NCBI GenBank assembly: GCA_046582185.1
Contig: JAYGEX010000019.1
Span: 248,001 to 312,000, forward strand
Direction of reading: 5' to 3'
DNA length: 64,000 nucleotides
Origin: GCA-002726655 sp046582185
GTDB taxonomy: Bacteria; Pseudomonadota; Gammaproteobacteria; Pseudomonadales; Azotimanducaceae
Positions 1-8,352 of this stretch are shown here, piece after piece (within the stretch, counting starts at the first letter, position 1; every line of letters starts with the position of its first letter). Below the pieces are notes generated by a model. It was not told the origin of the DNA. It made no database searches and was given only the letters and a program-made list of their open reading frames with translations. Made by a program: the position numbers and the translations under genes.

Positions 1-549
1 ATGCAATTGAACGCCATCACATTCTTCGCCGGCTACCTTCATCATTGCCGGGCCAACCGCTGCGATTTGTATGGCAGGGCGTTTCGTTGATAATGGGGGT
101 GGTGTAAAATTAGGTGTCATAAGAGAGAAGGTGTAATGCTCTCCCTTGTAATTCAGTTTCTCGCCATTTTGCCAGCATGACCAAATTGCCTTTAGGGATT
201 GCACGTATTCACGCATTCTAGGGGCAGGGGGGCTCCATGGAACGCTGAAGCGTCGAACGTTGTGGCCCTTTACCTGACTGCCTAGTCCGAGTGTAAAGCG
301 ACCCTTTGACGCCGCCTGAAGATCCCAGGCCGTGCTCGCCACAGCCATGGGGCTGCGAGCGAAAGCAATGGCAATGCTCGTTCTTAACTGCAATGTAGAT
401 GTTGTAGTTGCGGCAATTGCATGGGGCAGGAATGGGTCGAATCGATTCTCCTGTGTCGTAAGCCCATAGTAACCACGCGCTTCAAACTCCTTCGTGACCT
501 CGCTAAGCTCATTCAGGTCTAGACCGGTAATTGATGTAATGATCCGCAT
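1..549 (-). CDS. LLM-class (F420/FMN-type) oxidoreductase, C-terminus off the window
   Basis: The reading frame starts at the ATG at 549 and runs open to the window edge, so only the first 183 residues are visible. The N-terminus (MRIITSITGLDLNELSE) and the stretch ending in RFTLGLGSQVKGHN are typical of luciferase-like TIM-barrel monooxygenases, the family with the strand followed by a G-x-G-S/T motif. Members use reduced FMN or F420 in the cytoplasm; the substrate is unknown here. The gene is divergent from the SRAP gene at 668, and the 118 bp between them must hold both promoters. A second LLM protein lies at 56.4-57.5 kb. The family call is firm; cofactor and substrate are not. Confidence 0.8.
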   Translation of the reverse strand, partial: MRIITSITGLDLNELSEVTKEFEARGYYGLTTQENRFDPFLPHAIAATTTSTLQLRTSIAIAFARSPMAVASTAWDLQAASKGRFTLGLGSQVKGHNVRRFSVPWSPPAPRMREYVQSLKAIWSCWQNGEKLNYKGEHYTFSLMTPNFTPPPLSTKRPAIQIAAVGPAMMKVAGEECDGVQLH

Positions 550-667
550 AGCTTTCTCGTTCGATTCTTAGGCAATTAGAAGGTCTAAGTTACCGATTAA
601 ATACGGGAAAAACCACAGCCTTAACTTTCGCGGTGTTCACCCATCCAATCTTTGCTATTGTGCAGTC

Positions 668-1357
668 ATGTGTGGTCGATTTAATACAACTGACGATCCG
701 TTTGTTCATGCGCTCATGGAGGCGATGGACGTGGATACTAGTTTATGGCCGGTGCGATGCTCTGAGTTCTTTCGCGCGGCAACAACGATTTCTATCGTGC
801 GGGAATCTGGGAATAAACGTATCGCCCAGGATGCGACCTGGTGGTTATTGCTAGAACCAACCGAGACTGGCTTCAAACCGTCAAAATACACTTCATTCAA
901 CACTCGCTACGACAAACTTAATACACCGCGTAGCGCAGGGCACAAAGCCTATAGAGAGACGCGCTGCGTTATTGTTGCATCTGGCTTTGGCGAGACGGAA
1001 GGCACCAGATATCACAATTTTCATGCCGTGGATGCAGCGATAGCGTTTGGCGGTTTGTACAGGCAATGGACGCACAAGGGTACGGGTGAGATCGCAACGT
1101 CGTGCTCGATCATCACATTGCCACCCCATGAAAAGTTAAAGCCTTACCATACAAAAGCATCGCCGATGATGTTGCCGCAAGTCGGTTCCTGGATTGATAT
1201 GTGGCTGGATTCAAGGTTCGAGGATGTGAGTCAGTTTGAGCCATTGCTAGAGCCAGCAATGAGACATAATTTTAGCGTTCAACAAATTGACAAGCCCGGG
1301 AAAAGAAACCCATTGGGAGATTCCCTCATTATGTTGGCGGATGAGCAAAACTTTTAA
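668..1357 (+). CDS. SRAP (YedK/HMCES) family DNA-crosslink protein
   Basis: The 229-residue protein begins Met-Cys-Gly-Arg. In this family removal of Met exposes Cys2, which forms a thiazolidine crosslink to abasic sites in single-stranded DNA. The other expected elements are present: an SFNTR segment (conserved Asn near 77), a GF-x-E segment (residues 106-109, GFGE in place of the usual GFYEW), and a late His in HTKASPMML that corresponds to the family's H-x-R-M-P. The length matches family norms. The altered GFGE and HTKASP motifs make it a divergent member, but the Cys, Asn, Glu and His set is complete. It is likely a cytosolic guard of abasic ssDNA. No operon partner is visible. Confidence 0.85.
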   Translation: MCGRFNTTDDPFVHALMEAMDVDTSLWPVRCSEFFRAATTISIVRESGNKRIAQDATWWLLLEPTETGFKPSKYTSFNTRYDKLNTPRSAGHKAYRETRCVIVASGFGETEGTRYHNFHAVDAAIAFGGLYRQWTHKGTGEIATSCSIITLPPHEKLKPYHTKASPMMLPQVGSWIDMWLDSRFEDVSQFEPLLEPAMRHNFSVQQIDKPGKRNPLGDSLIMLADEQNF

Positions 1358-1466
1358 AGGCTGTGATTGAGGCAGGGCGGCACTTCACTCCGACAATTCT
1401 CGACGGTTTCTAAACAGATCGAGCGCTTTCGGATTAGCCAGTGGGCCGGTATTTTCCCTTACTCTT

Positions 1467-1494
1467 TTCAGAACAGTCTCTTCAGAACAGTCTC
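1467..1494. repeat. 14-bp perfect tandem duplication at the 3' end of liuD
   Basis: TTCAGAACAGTCTC occurs twice back to back (1467-1480 and 1481-1494). The second unit shifts the reading phase relative to the first, so the liuD stop codon falls inside the duplication. With one unit removed, the frame would run about 25 codons further. Confidence 0.9.
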
Positions 1495-3495
1495 TACCGA
1501 ATTAGGCTCAAAAGAGAGAAGGTCGACCCCGCCGTCAACGAGATCGCCTTTTGCGTAGAATATTTCGCTGATCAGTCCGTCGACAGGAGCCTTGATGGCA
1601 TGCTCCATTTTCATGGCTTCCATGATTACCAGGGTATCGCCGGCACTCACCTTATCACCGGCCTTAACAAGGATATCGACCACCGTGCCATTCATTGGTG
1701 CCTTAAAACCGGAGCCATCATCGTGTTCAACTTCTTCTCCAAGATCGACCACCAGGGCTTTGAACTCGAGGGAGATATTATCGGTGAAGAGGGATATCGC
1801 CGCGGCCGGTTCGTTCTCATGTTCAATGACCACTGCCAGCTGTCTATGGCCGTCGATGGTGGCAGTCAGTTCATTACCCTCAAGACTACCGCTGACGACA
1901 TACGAAGCGTTCTCGAAGCCCATGATATAAGTCTGATGTGCTGTTCGCTCTACGGTGATGACATGTTCCACATCTGCAATAACGATTATCTCCTCAATCA
2001 CAGCAGGTGCATTCAATCGCCAGTTGTCTGATGCGTGCCATGGAGAGGTGGGATCAGACGTGGGTATCTGCTGTGCCTCACGCCTTAATGTCAGATAGAG
2101 GCAGGCAAGGGGAACCAGGGATTCAAGTGGCAGGGGCCTTTCCTCAAACAATGATGATTTATGTTGTGCGATAAATTCTGTGCTGAGCTCGCCAGCGGCA
2201 AATGCATCATGGGTTGCGAGGCGACGCAGGAAATCTATATTGGTGGTCACGCCGATTATTCGGTAGGCAGCAAGGGCGTGATCCAGGCGTTGCAATGCAC
2301 GCTCGCGATCCTCATCCCAGACGATCAGCTTCGCGATCATCGGATCATAGAACACGCCGACTTCATCCCCCAGAGCGACCCCTGTGTCGACTCTTACATG
2401 TGCGGACTCCATCGGCTGTTGCAGCCAGGTGAGCTTACCCGCGGCGGGTAAGAACTCATTGGCGGGATCCTCGGCGTAAATTCGGGCTTCGAATGCATGT
2501 CCGGTAATGCTTAGTTCAGATTGTGTGCAGGGTAAGGGTTCGCCACAAGCCACTTTTAACTGCCATTCAACCAGGTCCTGGCCAGTAACCATTTCCGTTA
2601 CCGGGTGCTCAACCTGAAGCCTTGTATTCATTTCCATAAAATAAAAGTTGCCGGTTGCATCCAGCAGGAATTCGACTGTGCCGGCACCGACGTAACTAAC
2701 GGCCGCTGCTGCGCGCAGAGCCGCTTCACCCATTTGTTCACGAATGCCTTCGGGCAACTTCGGTGCCGGCGCTTCTTCGATGATTTTTTGATGTCGGCGC
2801 TGTATGGAGCAGTCTCTCTCGAATAGATAGACACCATTGCCGAGGGTGTCGCAGAAGATCTGAACCTCCACGTGGCGAGGCTGTTCGAGATACTTTTCCA
2901 CCAGCATGTCATCGTTACCAAATCCGGACAAGGCTTCCCGCTTTGCAGCGCCAAGCGCCTCATCGAACTCGTCTTCGTTATAGACCTGGCGCATGCCTTT
3001 GCCGCCGCCGCCAAAAACTGCCTTTAGTAATACCGGGTAACCGATGTCCTGGGCTGCGTCTTTTAGTATTGCAGGCTCCTGGCCCGCTCCGTGGTATCCG
3101 GGTAATAGGGGCACTCCGGCCTCTTCCATAATCTGTTTGGCGGCAGACTTGGAACCCATGGTTTCAATGGCGTGTGCCGGTGGGCCGATGAAGACTACAT
3201 TATTGCTTGCGCAGAGCTGGCTGAAGGCTGAATTCTCCGATAGAAACCCGTAGCCGGGATGAATCGCCTCGCTGCCAGTTTGCTTGGCAGCTGCAATGAC
3301 CTTCTCCATCAACAGGTATGACTCTGCCGGTGCAGAGCCGCCGATGTGAACGGCTTCATCTGCCATCTGCACATGTAGCGCATCTGCGTCTGCATCTGAG
3401 TAGACAGCGACCGAACGAATGCCGAGCTTTCTCGCAGTTCGTATGACCCGACAGGCGATTTCGCCGCGGTTTGCAATAAGTATTTTCCCAAACAT
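1468..3495 (-). CDS. liuD: Methylcrotonyl-CoA carboxylase, biotin-carboxylase/biotin-carrier (alpha) subunit
   Basis: The 675-residue protein carries an N-terminal biotin carboxylase (MFGKILIANRGEIACRVIRTA; ATP-grasp loop rich in Gly, GGGGKGMR; ERDCSIQRRHQK; EMNTRLQVEHPVTE) and a C-terminal biotinyl domain with EAMKMEH, where Lys629 would be biotinylated. With LiuB it carboxylates 3-methylcrotonyl-CoA in leucine catabolism. The assignment to MCC rather than propionyl- or geranyl-CoA carboxylase rests on the adjacent liuB, isovaleryl-CoA dehydrogenase and LiuR-type regulator. The C-terminal end is set by a 14-bp duplication. A 210-bp gap holding a dispersed repeat separates it from liuB, where many genomes have liuC. 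Confidence 0.9.
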   Translation of the reverse strand: MFGKILIANRGEIACRVIRTARKLGIRSVAVYSDADADALHVQMADEAVHIGGSAPAESYLLMEKVIAAAKQTGSEAIHPGYGFLSENSAFSQLCASNNVVFIGPPAHAIETMGSKSAAKQIMEEAGVPLLPGYHGAGQEPAILKDAAQDIGYPVLLKAVFGGGGKGMRQVYNEDEFDEALGAAKREALSGFGNDDMLVEKYLEQPRHVEVQIFCDTLGNGVYLFERDCSIQRRHQKIIEEAPAPKLPEGIREQMGEAALRAAAAVSYVGAGTVEFLLDATGNFYFMEMNTRLQVEHPVTEMVTGQDLVEWQLKVACGEPLPCTQSELSITGHAFEARIYAEDPANEFLPAAGKLTWLQQPMESAHVRVDTGVALGDEVGVFYDPMIAKLIVWDEDRERALQRLDHALAAYRIIGVTTNIDFLRRLATHDAFAAGELSTEFIAQHKSSLFEERPLPLESLVPLACLYLTLRREAQQIPTSDPTSPWHASDNWRLNAPAVIEEIIVIADVEHVITVERTAHQTYIMGFENASYVVSGSLEGNELTATIDGHRQLAVVIEHENEPAAAISLFTDNISLEFKALVVDLGEEVEHDDGSGFKAPMNGTVVDILVKAGDKVSAGDTLVIMEAMKMEHAIKAPVDGLISEIFYAKGDLVDGGVDLLSFEPNSVETVLKRLF

Positions 3496-3498
3496 TTA

Positions 3499-3643
3499 GC
3501 TAGTTCCCGTCCATAAATAGTTGAATTTGAATAATAATCGCAAAACTATGACTCCGTTAGCTATATAAAGAAAGCACTTGCCAGGGAAGTAGCACCGATG
3601 ATTTCCATTTCTGGATGCGCACTAGCTAATTCCCGTCCTGAAA
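3499..3643. repeat. Dispersed miniature repeat, copy A, plus an adjacent partial end
   Basis: Positions 3499-3615 align end to end with 19151-19266 (about 117 bp each). Both start with G-Y-TAGTTCC-Y-GTCC and an AAATAG, and finish with a block that reads roughly CACTTRC..GGAASTARC and then CACCG..GATTT..CATTT and TGGAT. Each copy has a left GYTAGTTCC matched by an inverted GGAASTARC about 80 bp away. Immediately downstream (3624-3643) a second left end, GCTAATTCCCGTCC, begins, so the locus may hold a decayed tandem copy. No coding capacity is seen. It looks like a MITE/REP-type element. Confidence 0.55.
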
Positions 3644-3705
3644 GTTGCTTCTTCTGGTTAATCTGATGTTGTGCATAGAGTTTCTAACAAGCCACATCTA
3701 ACAAG

Positions 3706-5346
3706 CTACATCCTGAAGACGCCGAATCGCGTTTCAGCAACTGGTTTGTTAAGTGCGGCGGAGAGGGCAAGACCCAATATACGTCTGGTGTCTCTTGGAT
3801 CTATCACACCGTCATCCCAGAGCCGCGCGCTGGCGTAGTAGGGATGTCCCTGGGCTTCAAAGTCATCGATGATTGGCTGTTTGAACGCCTGCTCTTCTTC
3901 GCTTGACCATTCGTCTCCGGCATTTTCTATCTGGGTGCGTTTCACCTGGGCCAGTACGCCGGCGGCTTGTTCACCACCCATGACAGAGATACGAGCATTG
4001 GGCCACATGAACAGGAAATTGGGATCATAGGCCCGGCCACACATACCGTAGTTACCAGCGCCGTATGAATTGCCGATAATTAGAGTGACTTTGGGGACCT
4101 TGGCACAAGCCACAGCCGTGACCATTTTGGCGCCATGCTTGGCGATGCCGCCGGCTTCATACTGTTGGCCGACCATAAATCCCGTGATGTTCTGCATGAA
4201 TATCAGAGGGATTTTCCGCTGGCTGCATAATTCAATAAAGTGCGCGCCTTTCTGTGCTGATTCACTGAACAGCACACCATTGTTTGCAACGATGCCAACG
4301 GGGTAGCCATAAAGTCTGGCAAATCCGCAGACCAGGGTGGTCCCATAGAGTGCCTTGAACTCATCGAATTCAGAGCCATCAACGATGCGGGCAATAATTT
4401 CGCGAACATCATAGGGTTTACGTACATTTTTTGGCACTATCCCCAGCAGGTCGCTCGCCGGGTACAGAGGCTCAACCACGTCTGCCACATCCAGTGAAAC
4501 GGGCTTTACCCGATTGAGCCGACTGACGGCATTTCGGGCCAACTGCAAGGCATGATGATCATTTCTTGCGTAGTGATCGGTAACGCCCGATTCTCTTGAA
4601 TGAATGTCGGCGCCGCCCAGCTCTTCGGCGCTCACTTCTTCGCCGGTTGCCATTTTGACCAGCGGTGGCCCAGCCAGAAAAATAGTGCCCTGGCCTTTTA
4701 CAATGATGGACTCATCTGCCATGGCCGGTACATAAGCGCCCCCGGCTGTGCAGGATCCCATTACCACAGCTATCTGCGGAATATTTTCTGCAGACATATT
4801 GGCCTGGTTGAAGAAGATCCGGCCGAAATGATTTTTGTCAGGGAAGACTTCATCCTGATTCGGCAGGTTGGCGCCACCAGAATCGACCAGGTAGATGCAG
4901 GGCAAGTTGTTTTCCTGCGCAATTTCCTGTGCGCGAAGGTGCTTCTTCACACTGACGGGGAAATAAGTGCCACCTTTAACCGTCGCGTCGTTGGCGACAA
5001 TGACGCACTCCTGACCGTTGACGCGACCAATGCCGGTGATAATGCCGGCGGCCGGAACGCTGTCATTGCCGGACTTGTCTTTACCATACATGTCATATGC
5101 GGCGAGTTGTGAAAATTCCAGAAAGGGCGAGCCCGGATCTACAAGCGCATCAATTCGGTCGCGAGGCAGAAGTTTGCCGCGACCAATATGGCGCTCCTGG
5201 TAGCGAGCACCGCCACCTTGCTTGATTCGCTCCACCTGGGATTGCAAGTCGTCCACCAGGGTCTGCATATGTTCTGTGTTTTCAATAAAGTCGTTAGCGC
5301 GTGAATTTATTTTTGTCTTGATAAAACCGGTCTTGATGACATTCAT
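3706..5346 (-). CDS. liuB: Methylcrotonyl-CoA carboxylase, carboxyltransferase (beta) subunit
   Basis: The 546-residue protein is a biotin-dependent carboxyltransferase. Recognisable blocks are GARYQERHIGRGKLLPRDRI near the N-terminus, the crotonase-fold CoA-binding stretch around CIYLVDSGGANLP, GSCTAGGAYVPAM, and the C-terminal carboxybiotin half with ITGFMVG and SYGAGNYGMCGRAY. These are characteristic of MCC-beta/LiuB. It transfers CO2 from the LiuD biotin to 3-methylcrotonyl-CoA. It starts 3 bp after the liuA stop and is surely co-transcribed with it. The family is usually near 535 residues, so the start may lie a few codons downstream. Confidence 0.92.
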   Translation of the reverse strand: MNVIKTGFIKTKINSRANDFIENTEHMQTLVDDLQSQVERIKQGGGARYQERHIGRGKLLPRDRIDALVDPGSPFLEFSQLAAYDMYGKDKSGNDSVPAAGIITGIGRVNGQECVIVANDATVKGGTYFPVSVKKHLRAQEIAQENNLPCIYLVDSGGANLPNQDEVFPDKNHFGRIFFNQANMSAENIPQIAVVMGSCTAGGAYVPAMADESIIVKGQGTIFLAGPPLVKMATGEEVSAEELGGADIHSRESGVTDHYARNDHHALQLARNAVSRLNRVKPVSLDVADVVEPLYPASDLLGIVPKNVRKPYDVREIIARIVDGSEFDEFKALYGTTLVCGFARLYGYPVGIVANNGVLFSESAQKGAHFIELCSQRKIPLIFMQNITGFMVGQQYEAGGIAKHGAKMVTAVACAKVPKVTLIIGNSYGAGNYGMCGRAYDPNFLFMWPNARISVMGGEQAAGVLAQVKRTQIENAGDEWSSEEEQAFKQPIIDDFEAQGHPYYASARLWDDGVIDPRDTRRILGLALSAALNKPVAETRFGVFRM

Positions 5347-5349
5347 AAT

Positions 5350-6519
5350 TTAACCCGCCTCTGAGAAGAGTTCTCGACCAATCAACATGCGTCGTATTTC
5401 CGATGTTCCCGCGCCAATCTCATATAGCTTGGCATCGCGAAGCAGACGACCTGTTTCGTAATCGTTGGTATAGCCATTACCACCCAATGCCTGAATGGCC
5501 TGCAGTGCACATTGTGTTGCATGTTCGGAGGTGTATAGGATGACCGCCGCTGCATCTTTTCGACTCTCCATGCCGCGGTCGCAGGCCCGGGCAACAGCAT
5601 ACAAATAAGATCGGCTGGCATTGAGGACGGCGTACATGTCGGCAAGCTTGCCCTGCATCAACTGGAATTCCCCGATGGCCTTGCCAAACTGTTTTCGGTC
5701 GTGAACATAAGGCACCACGATATCCATGCAGGCCTGCATAATGCCCACCGGACCACCTGAAAGAACGGTCCTTTCGTAGTCGAGTCCAGACATCAGCACG
5801 CGAACACCCTCACCCTCGCGGCCAAGAATATTTATGGCTGGCACCTCGCAATCCTGAAAGACCAGCTCGCAGGTATTGGACCCTCGCATGCCAAGCTTGT
5901 CGAGCTTTTGAGCCTGGGTGAATCCGGGAGAATCGCGTTCAACAATGAACGCCGTCATACCCCGGGAGCCTGCACTGATGTCGGTCTTGGCGTAGATGAC
6001 GTAAGTGTCCGCATCCGGGCCGTTTGTGATCCACATCTTGTTGCCGTTCAGCAAATAGACATCACCCTTCTTCTGCGCCTTGAGCTTCATGCTGACAACA
6101 TCCGAACCTGCACCTGACTCAGACATGGCCAAAGCACCGACATGTTCGCCTGAGCACAGCTTTGGCAGGTACTTTGCTTTTTGTTCGGCAGAGCCATTTT
6201 TGTGTATCTGGTTAACGCAGAGATTGGAGTGTGCACCGTAGGAAAGGCCGACGGAGGCAGATGCTCTGCTGATTTCTTCCATGGCGATTACATGGGCGAG
6301 ATAACCCATATTGCTGCCGCCATACTCGTCTGCAACTGTCACTCCCAGAATGCCCAGATCGCCCATCTTGCGCCAGAGGTCAGAGGGGAAATCATTGCTG
6401 CTGTCTATCTCTGCGGCGCGCGGTGCAATTTCTGCCTGAGCAAACTTGTAGACCACGTCGCGCAACATGTCCAATTCTTCACCGAGGCCGTGATCCAGCA
6501 TGGCATAAGATGTATTCAT
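5350..6519 (-). CDS. liuA: Isovaleryl-CoA dehydrogenase
   Basis: The 389-residue flavoprotein has standard acyl-CoA dehydrogenase blocks: the ALAMSESGAGSDV segment that contacts FAD and substrate, KMWITNGPDADTYVIYAKTD, QFGKAIGEFQLMQGKLADMY, and the C-terminal YEIGAGTSEIRRMLIGRELF. The position of a Glu on the isovaleryl-type helix (GLDYERTVLSGGPVGIM) agrees with the isovaleryl-CoA dehydrogenase subgroup. It oxidises isovaleryl-CoA to 3-methylcrotonyl-CoA and hands electrons to ETF. It is the first enzyme gene after liuR and is followed by liuB with a 3-bp gap. Confidence 0.9.
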   Translation of the reverse strand: MNTSYAMLDHGLGEELDMLRDVVYKFAQAEIAPRAAEIDSSNDFPSDLWRKMGDLGILGVTVADEYGGSNMGYLAHVIAMEEISRASASVGLSYGAHSNLCVNQIHKNGSAEQKAKYLPKLCSGEHVGALAMSESGAGSDVVSMKLKAQKKGDVYLLNGNKMWITNGPDADTYVIYAKTDISAGSRGMTAFIVERDSPGFTQAQKLDKLGMRGSNTCELVFQDCEVPAINILGREGEGVRVLMSGLDYERTVLSGGPVGIMQACMDIVVPYVHDRKQFGKAIGEFQLMQGKLADMYAVLNASRSYLYAVARACDRGMESRKDAAAVILYTSEHATQCALQAIQALGGNGYTNDYETGRLLRDAKLYEIGAGTSEIRRMLIGRELFSEAG

Positions 6520-6578
6520 AAAAATTCTCCCTTGGTGGAATCGTTAGCTTTGCATTGTTCCTAATTTCCCTTTCTTCT

Positions 6579-6953
6579 TTATTGACCCTTCATAGCAATA
6601 CGACTTCGTTGTTCCCACTCTTCCAGGTCAACAATCATGCGTTCGAGTTCCAGTTTCTGAATTTCGAGCTGATGCCTTCTCGACTGAATCTTTTCGATGA
6701 GCGCTTCAAGCTGCTTTTTATTGTTGGAGCCCGGGTCATACATCGAGATTAGATCCGCGCTCTGCTCCAGTGAGAGCCCTAGTGTTTTGCCGCGCAGGAT
6801 GAGCTTCAGGCGGGCCCGATCCGCGCTTGAGTAAACTCTGTTCTGCCCTGCCCGTGCGGGAGCGAGCAGCCCTTTCTCTTCATAAAAGCGCAGCGTTCGC
6901 GTGGTGACGTCGAACTCCTGTGACATTTCACTGATGGAATATTTGCTGTTCAT
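6579..6953 (-). CDS. liuR: MerR-family transcriptional regulator, LiuR type
   Basis: The 124-residue protein has an N-terminal MerR winged helix (YSISEMSQEFDVTTRTLRFYEEKGLL, then GQNRVYSSADRARLKLILRGKTLGLSLEQ) and a C-terminal coiled-coil of Leu, Glu, Lys and Arg heptads (residues about 75-120). There is no Cys-containing metal loop, as expected for the acyl-CoA-sensing LiuR branch. It heads the liu genes and is divergent from the acyl-CoA dehydrogenase pair at 7127. A near-perfect palindrome sits just upstream of its start, consistent with autoregulation. Confidence 0.85.
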   Translation of the reverse strand: MNSKYSISEMSQEFDVTTRTLRFYEEKGLLAPARAGQNRVYSSADRARLKLILRGKTLGLSLEQSADLISMYDPGSNNKKQLEALIEKIQSRRHQLEIQKLELERMIVDLEEWEQRSRIAMKGQ

Positions 6954-6975
6954 AGGATTAGAATCCTATTATAAC

Positions 6976-6993
6976 GTTTACGTTAACGTCAAC
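6976..6993. promoter_or_regulatory. Candidate LiuR operator in a divergent promoter
   Basis: GTTTACGTTAACGTCAAC is an 18-bp inverted repeat with one mismatched pair, centred on TTAA. ACGT-rich palindromes of this form are what LiuR-type MerR proteins bind. A TATAAT on the minus strand lies next to it (6973-6968), and a second inverted repeat with ATAGGATT arms follows at 6952-6969, overlapping the liuR start. The region lies between liuR (minus) and the ACAD pair (plus), so one site could control both. Confidence 0.65.
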
Positions 6994-7126
6994 AAAAATT
7001 TAGACCCGGAGCCAGATTCGCGATTTCACTTGGGTTTGCCTATGATGGCACGCTGAACTTTTGCATGAATCAGCTTCAAGAAACAAGATACCAGAAACAT
7101 GAAAACGGAAATGAAGAGGAACAGGC

Positions 7127-8341
7127 ATGTCTAATGAGCAATCTCTGGAAAAGTTTGAAGCCAGCACACGTGAGTGGGTAAAAGAAAACTTTCCCATATC
7201 CCTTAAGGGTTCTGCCATGGGACTCGAGGGCGAAAGTGATGAATCCACCAAGGCTGACTTTGAGCTATGGCGCCAGCGCCTCGCTGGCAAAGGGTGGGGC
7301 GCGCCTACATGGCCGCTTGAGTATGGCGGCGCAGGCTTAAGCCATCCAGAGGCAAAAATCATTAGCCATGAAATGGCGAAGATTGGCGCTTTCAATCCAA
7401 TTCCCTTACTGGCTGGTATGGGCGTCACGATGGTAGGGCCGACCTTGCTTGAATTTGGTACCGATGATCAGAAAGAACGCCACCTCAAAGGCATGGCCAG
7501 TGGCGAAATTAGATGGTGCCTCGGGCTTTCAGAGCCTGGCGCTGGTTCTGACCTGGCTTCGCTCTCTACCAAGGCTGTAGATAACGGCGACAGCTTTGTC
7601 CTCAATGGCCAGAAAACCTGGACGTCGGGGGCTGATATCTCGCAGTGGTGTGGTGCGCTAGTGCGTACCGATGCCAGCGTGAAGAAACGCGATGGCATTA
7701 GTTTCGTCATGTTGCCGATGGATCAGGCAGGTGTAACAACCACGCCGATTCGGCTTATTTCCGGCGCTTCCCCTTTCAGCGACACATTCTTTGATGATGC
7801 CCGTGCCGAAAAGACTGACCTCTTGGGCGACCTGAATAAGGGTTGGAGTGTTGTAAAGCGATTGTTGCAGCACGAACGTCAGAGCCAGACGCAGGCAAGA
7901 AGTCCTGGCGGCGGCGGTAAGAAAGCTTCGCTACAAGATAAAGCCAAGGCTTATGTAGGAACGGATGAAAACGGTGCGCTTGCAGATGCCGATCTGCGCG
8001 TTCGTCTGGCCAACCATTTGATGGATTCGCAGGCTCATGCATTAACGGTCAACCGAATTACAGCGGAGGCTCGCGGTAAGATTGAAGTCAGTGCCGCGGC
8101 ATCGATCCTGAAGAACTCAGCGACAAAGATTGCCCAGACGAAGAACGAGCTGACTATGGAGTTTATGGGAACTCAAGGCATTGGATGGGAAGGGGACAAC
8201 TTTTCTGCAGCGGAGCTCAGCAATGTTCGCGACTGGTTGTGGGGTAAGGCAATTTCCATCTACGGTGGTTCGTTTGAAGTTCAGAACAACATCATTTCAA
8301 AAAACATTCTAGGTCTCCCAGAGACAACCCAGAAAGGATAG
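7127..8341 (+). CDS. Acyl-CoA dehydrogenase, large subunit type (catalytic Glu present)
   Basis: The 404-residue protein has ACAD N-, middle and C-domains: GWGAPTWPLEYGGAGL, LGLSEPGAGSDLASLSTKA, LNGQKTWTSGADISQW, and a C-terminal YGGSFEVQNNIISKNILGLP whose Glu matches the catalytic base in this branch. Length and sequence resemble the larger subunit of pimeloyl-CoA-like and steroid-side-chain heterotetrameric ACADs. Eleven bases separate it from a second, shorter ACAD gene, so the two probably form an alpha2beta2 enzyme acting on a branched or bulky acyl-CoA. It starts in the liuR divergent promoter region and may be LiuR-controlled. Confidence 0.85.
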   Translation: MSNEQSLEKFEASTREWVKENFPISLKGSAMGLEGESDESTKADFELWRQRLAGKGWGAPTWPLEYGGAGLSHPEAKIISHEMAKIGAFNPIPLLAGMGVTMVGPTLLEFGTDDQKERHLKGMASGEIRWCLGLSEPGAGSDLASLSTKAVDNGDSFVLNGQKTWTSGADISQWCGALVRTDASVKKRDGISFVMLPMDQAGVTTTPIRLISGASPFSDTFFDDARAEKTDLLGDLNKGWSVVKRLLQHERQSQTQARSPGGGGKKASLQDKAKAYVGTDENGALADADLRVRLANHLMDSQAHALTVNRITAEARGKIEVSAAASILKNSATKIAQTKNELTMEFMGTQGIGWEGDNFSAAELSNVRDWLWGKAISIYGGSFEVQNNIISKNILGLPETTQKG

Positions 8342-8352
8342 GGGGCTACAAA

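Noticed and set aside
2161..3131. Several open frames on the plus strand across liuD and liuB
   Set aside because: They lie antisense to well-conserved carboxylase genes, have no ribosome site, and show no domain; they are reading-frame shadows of GC-biased codons.
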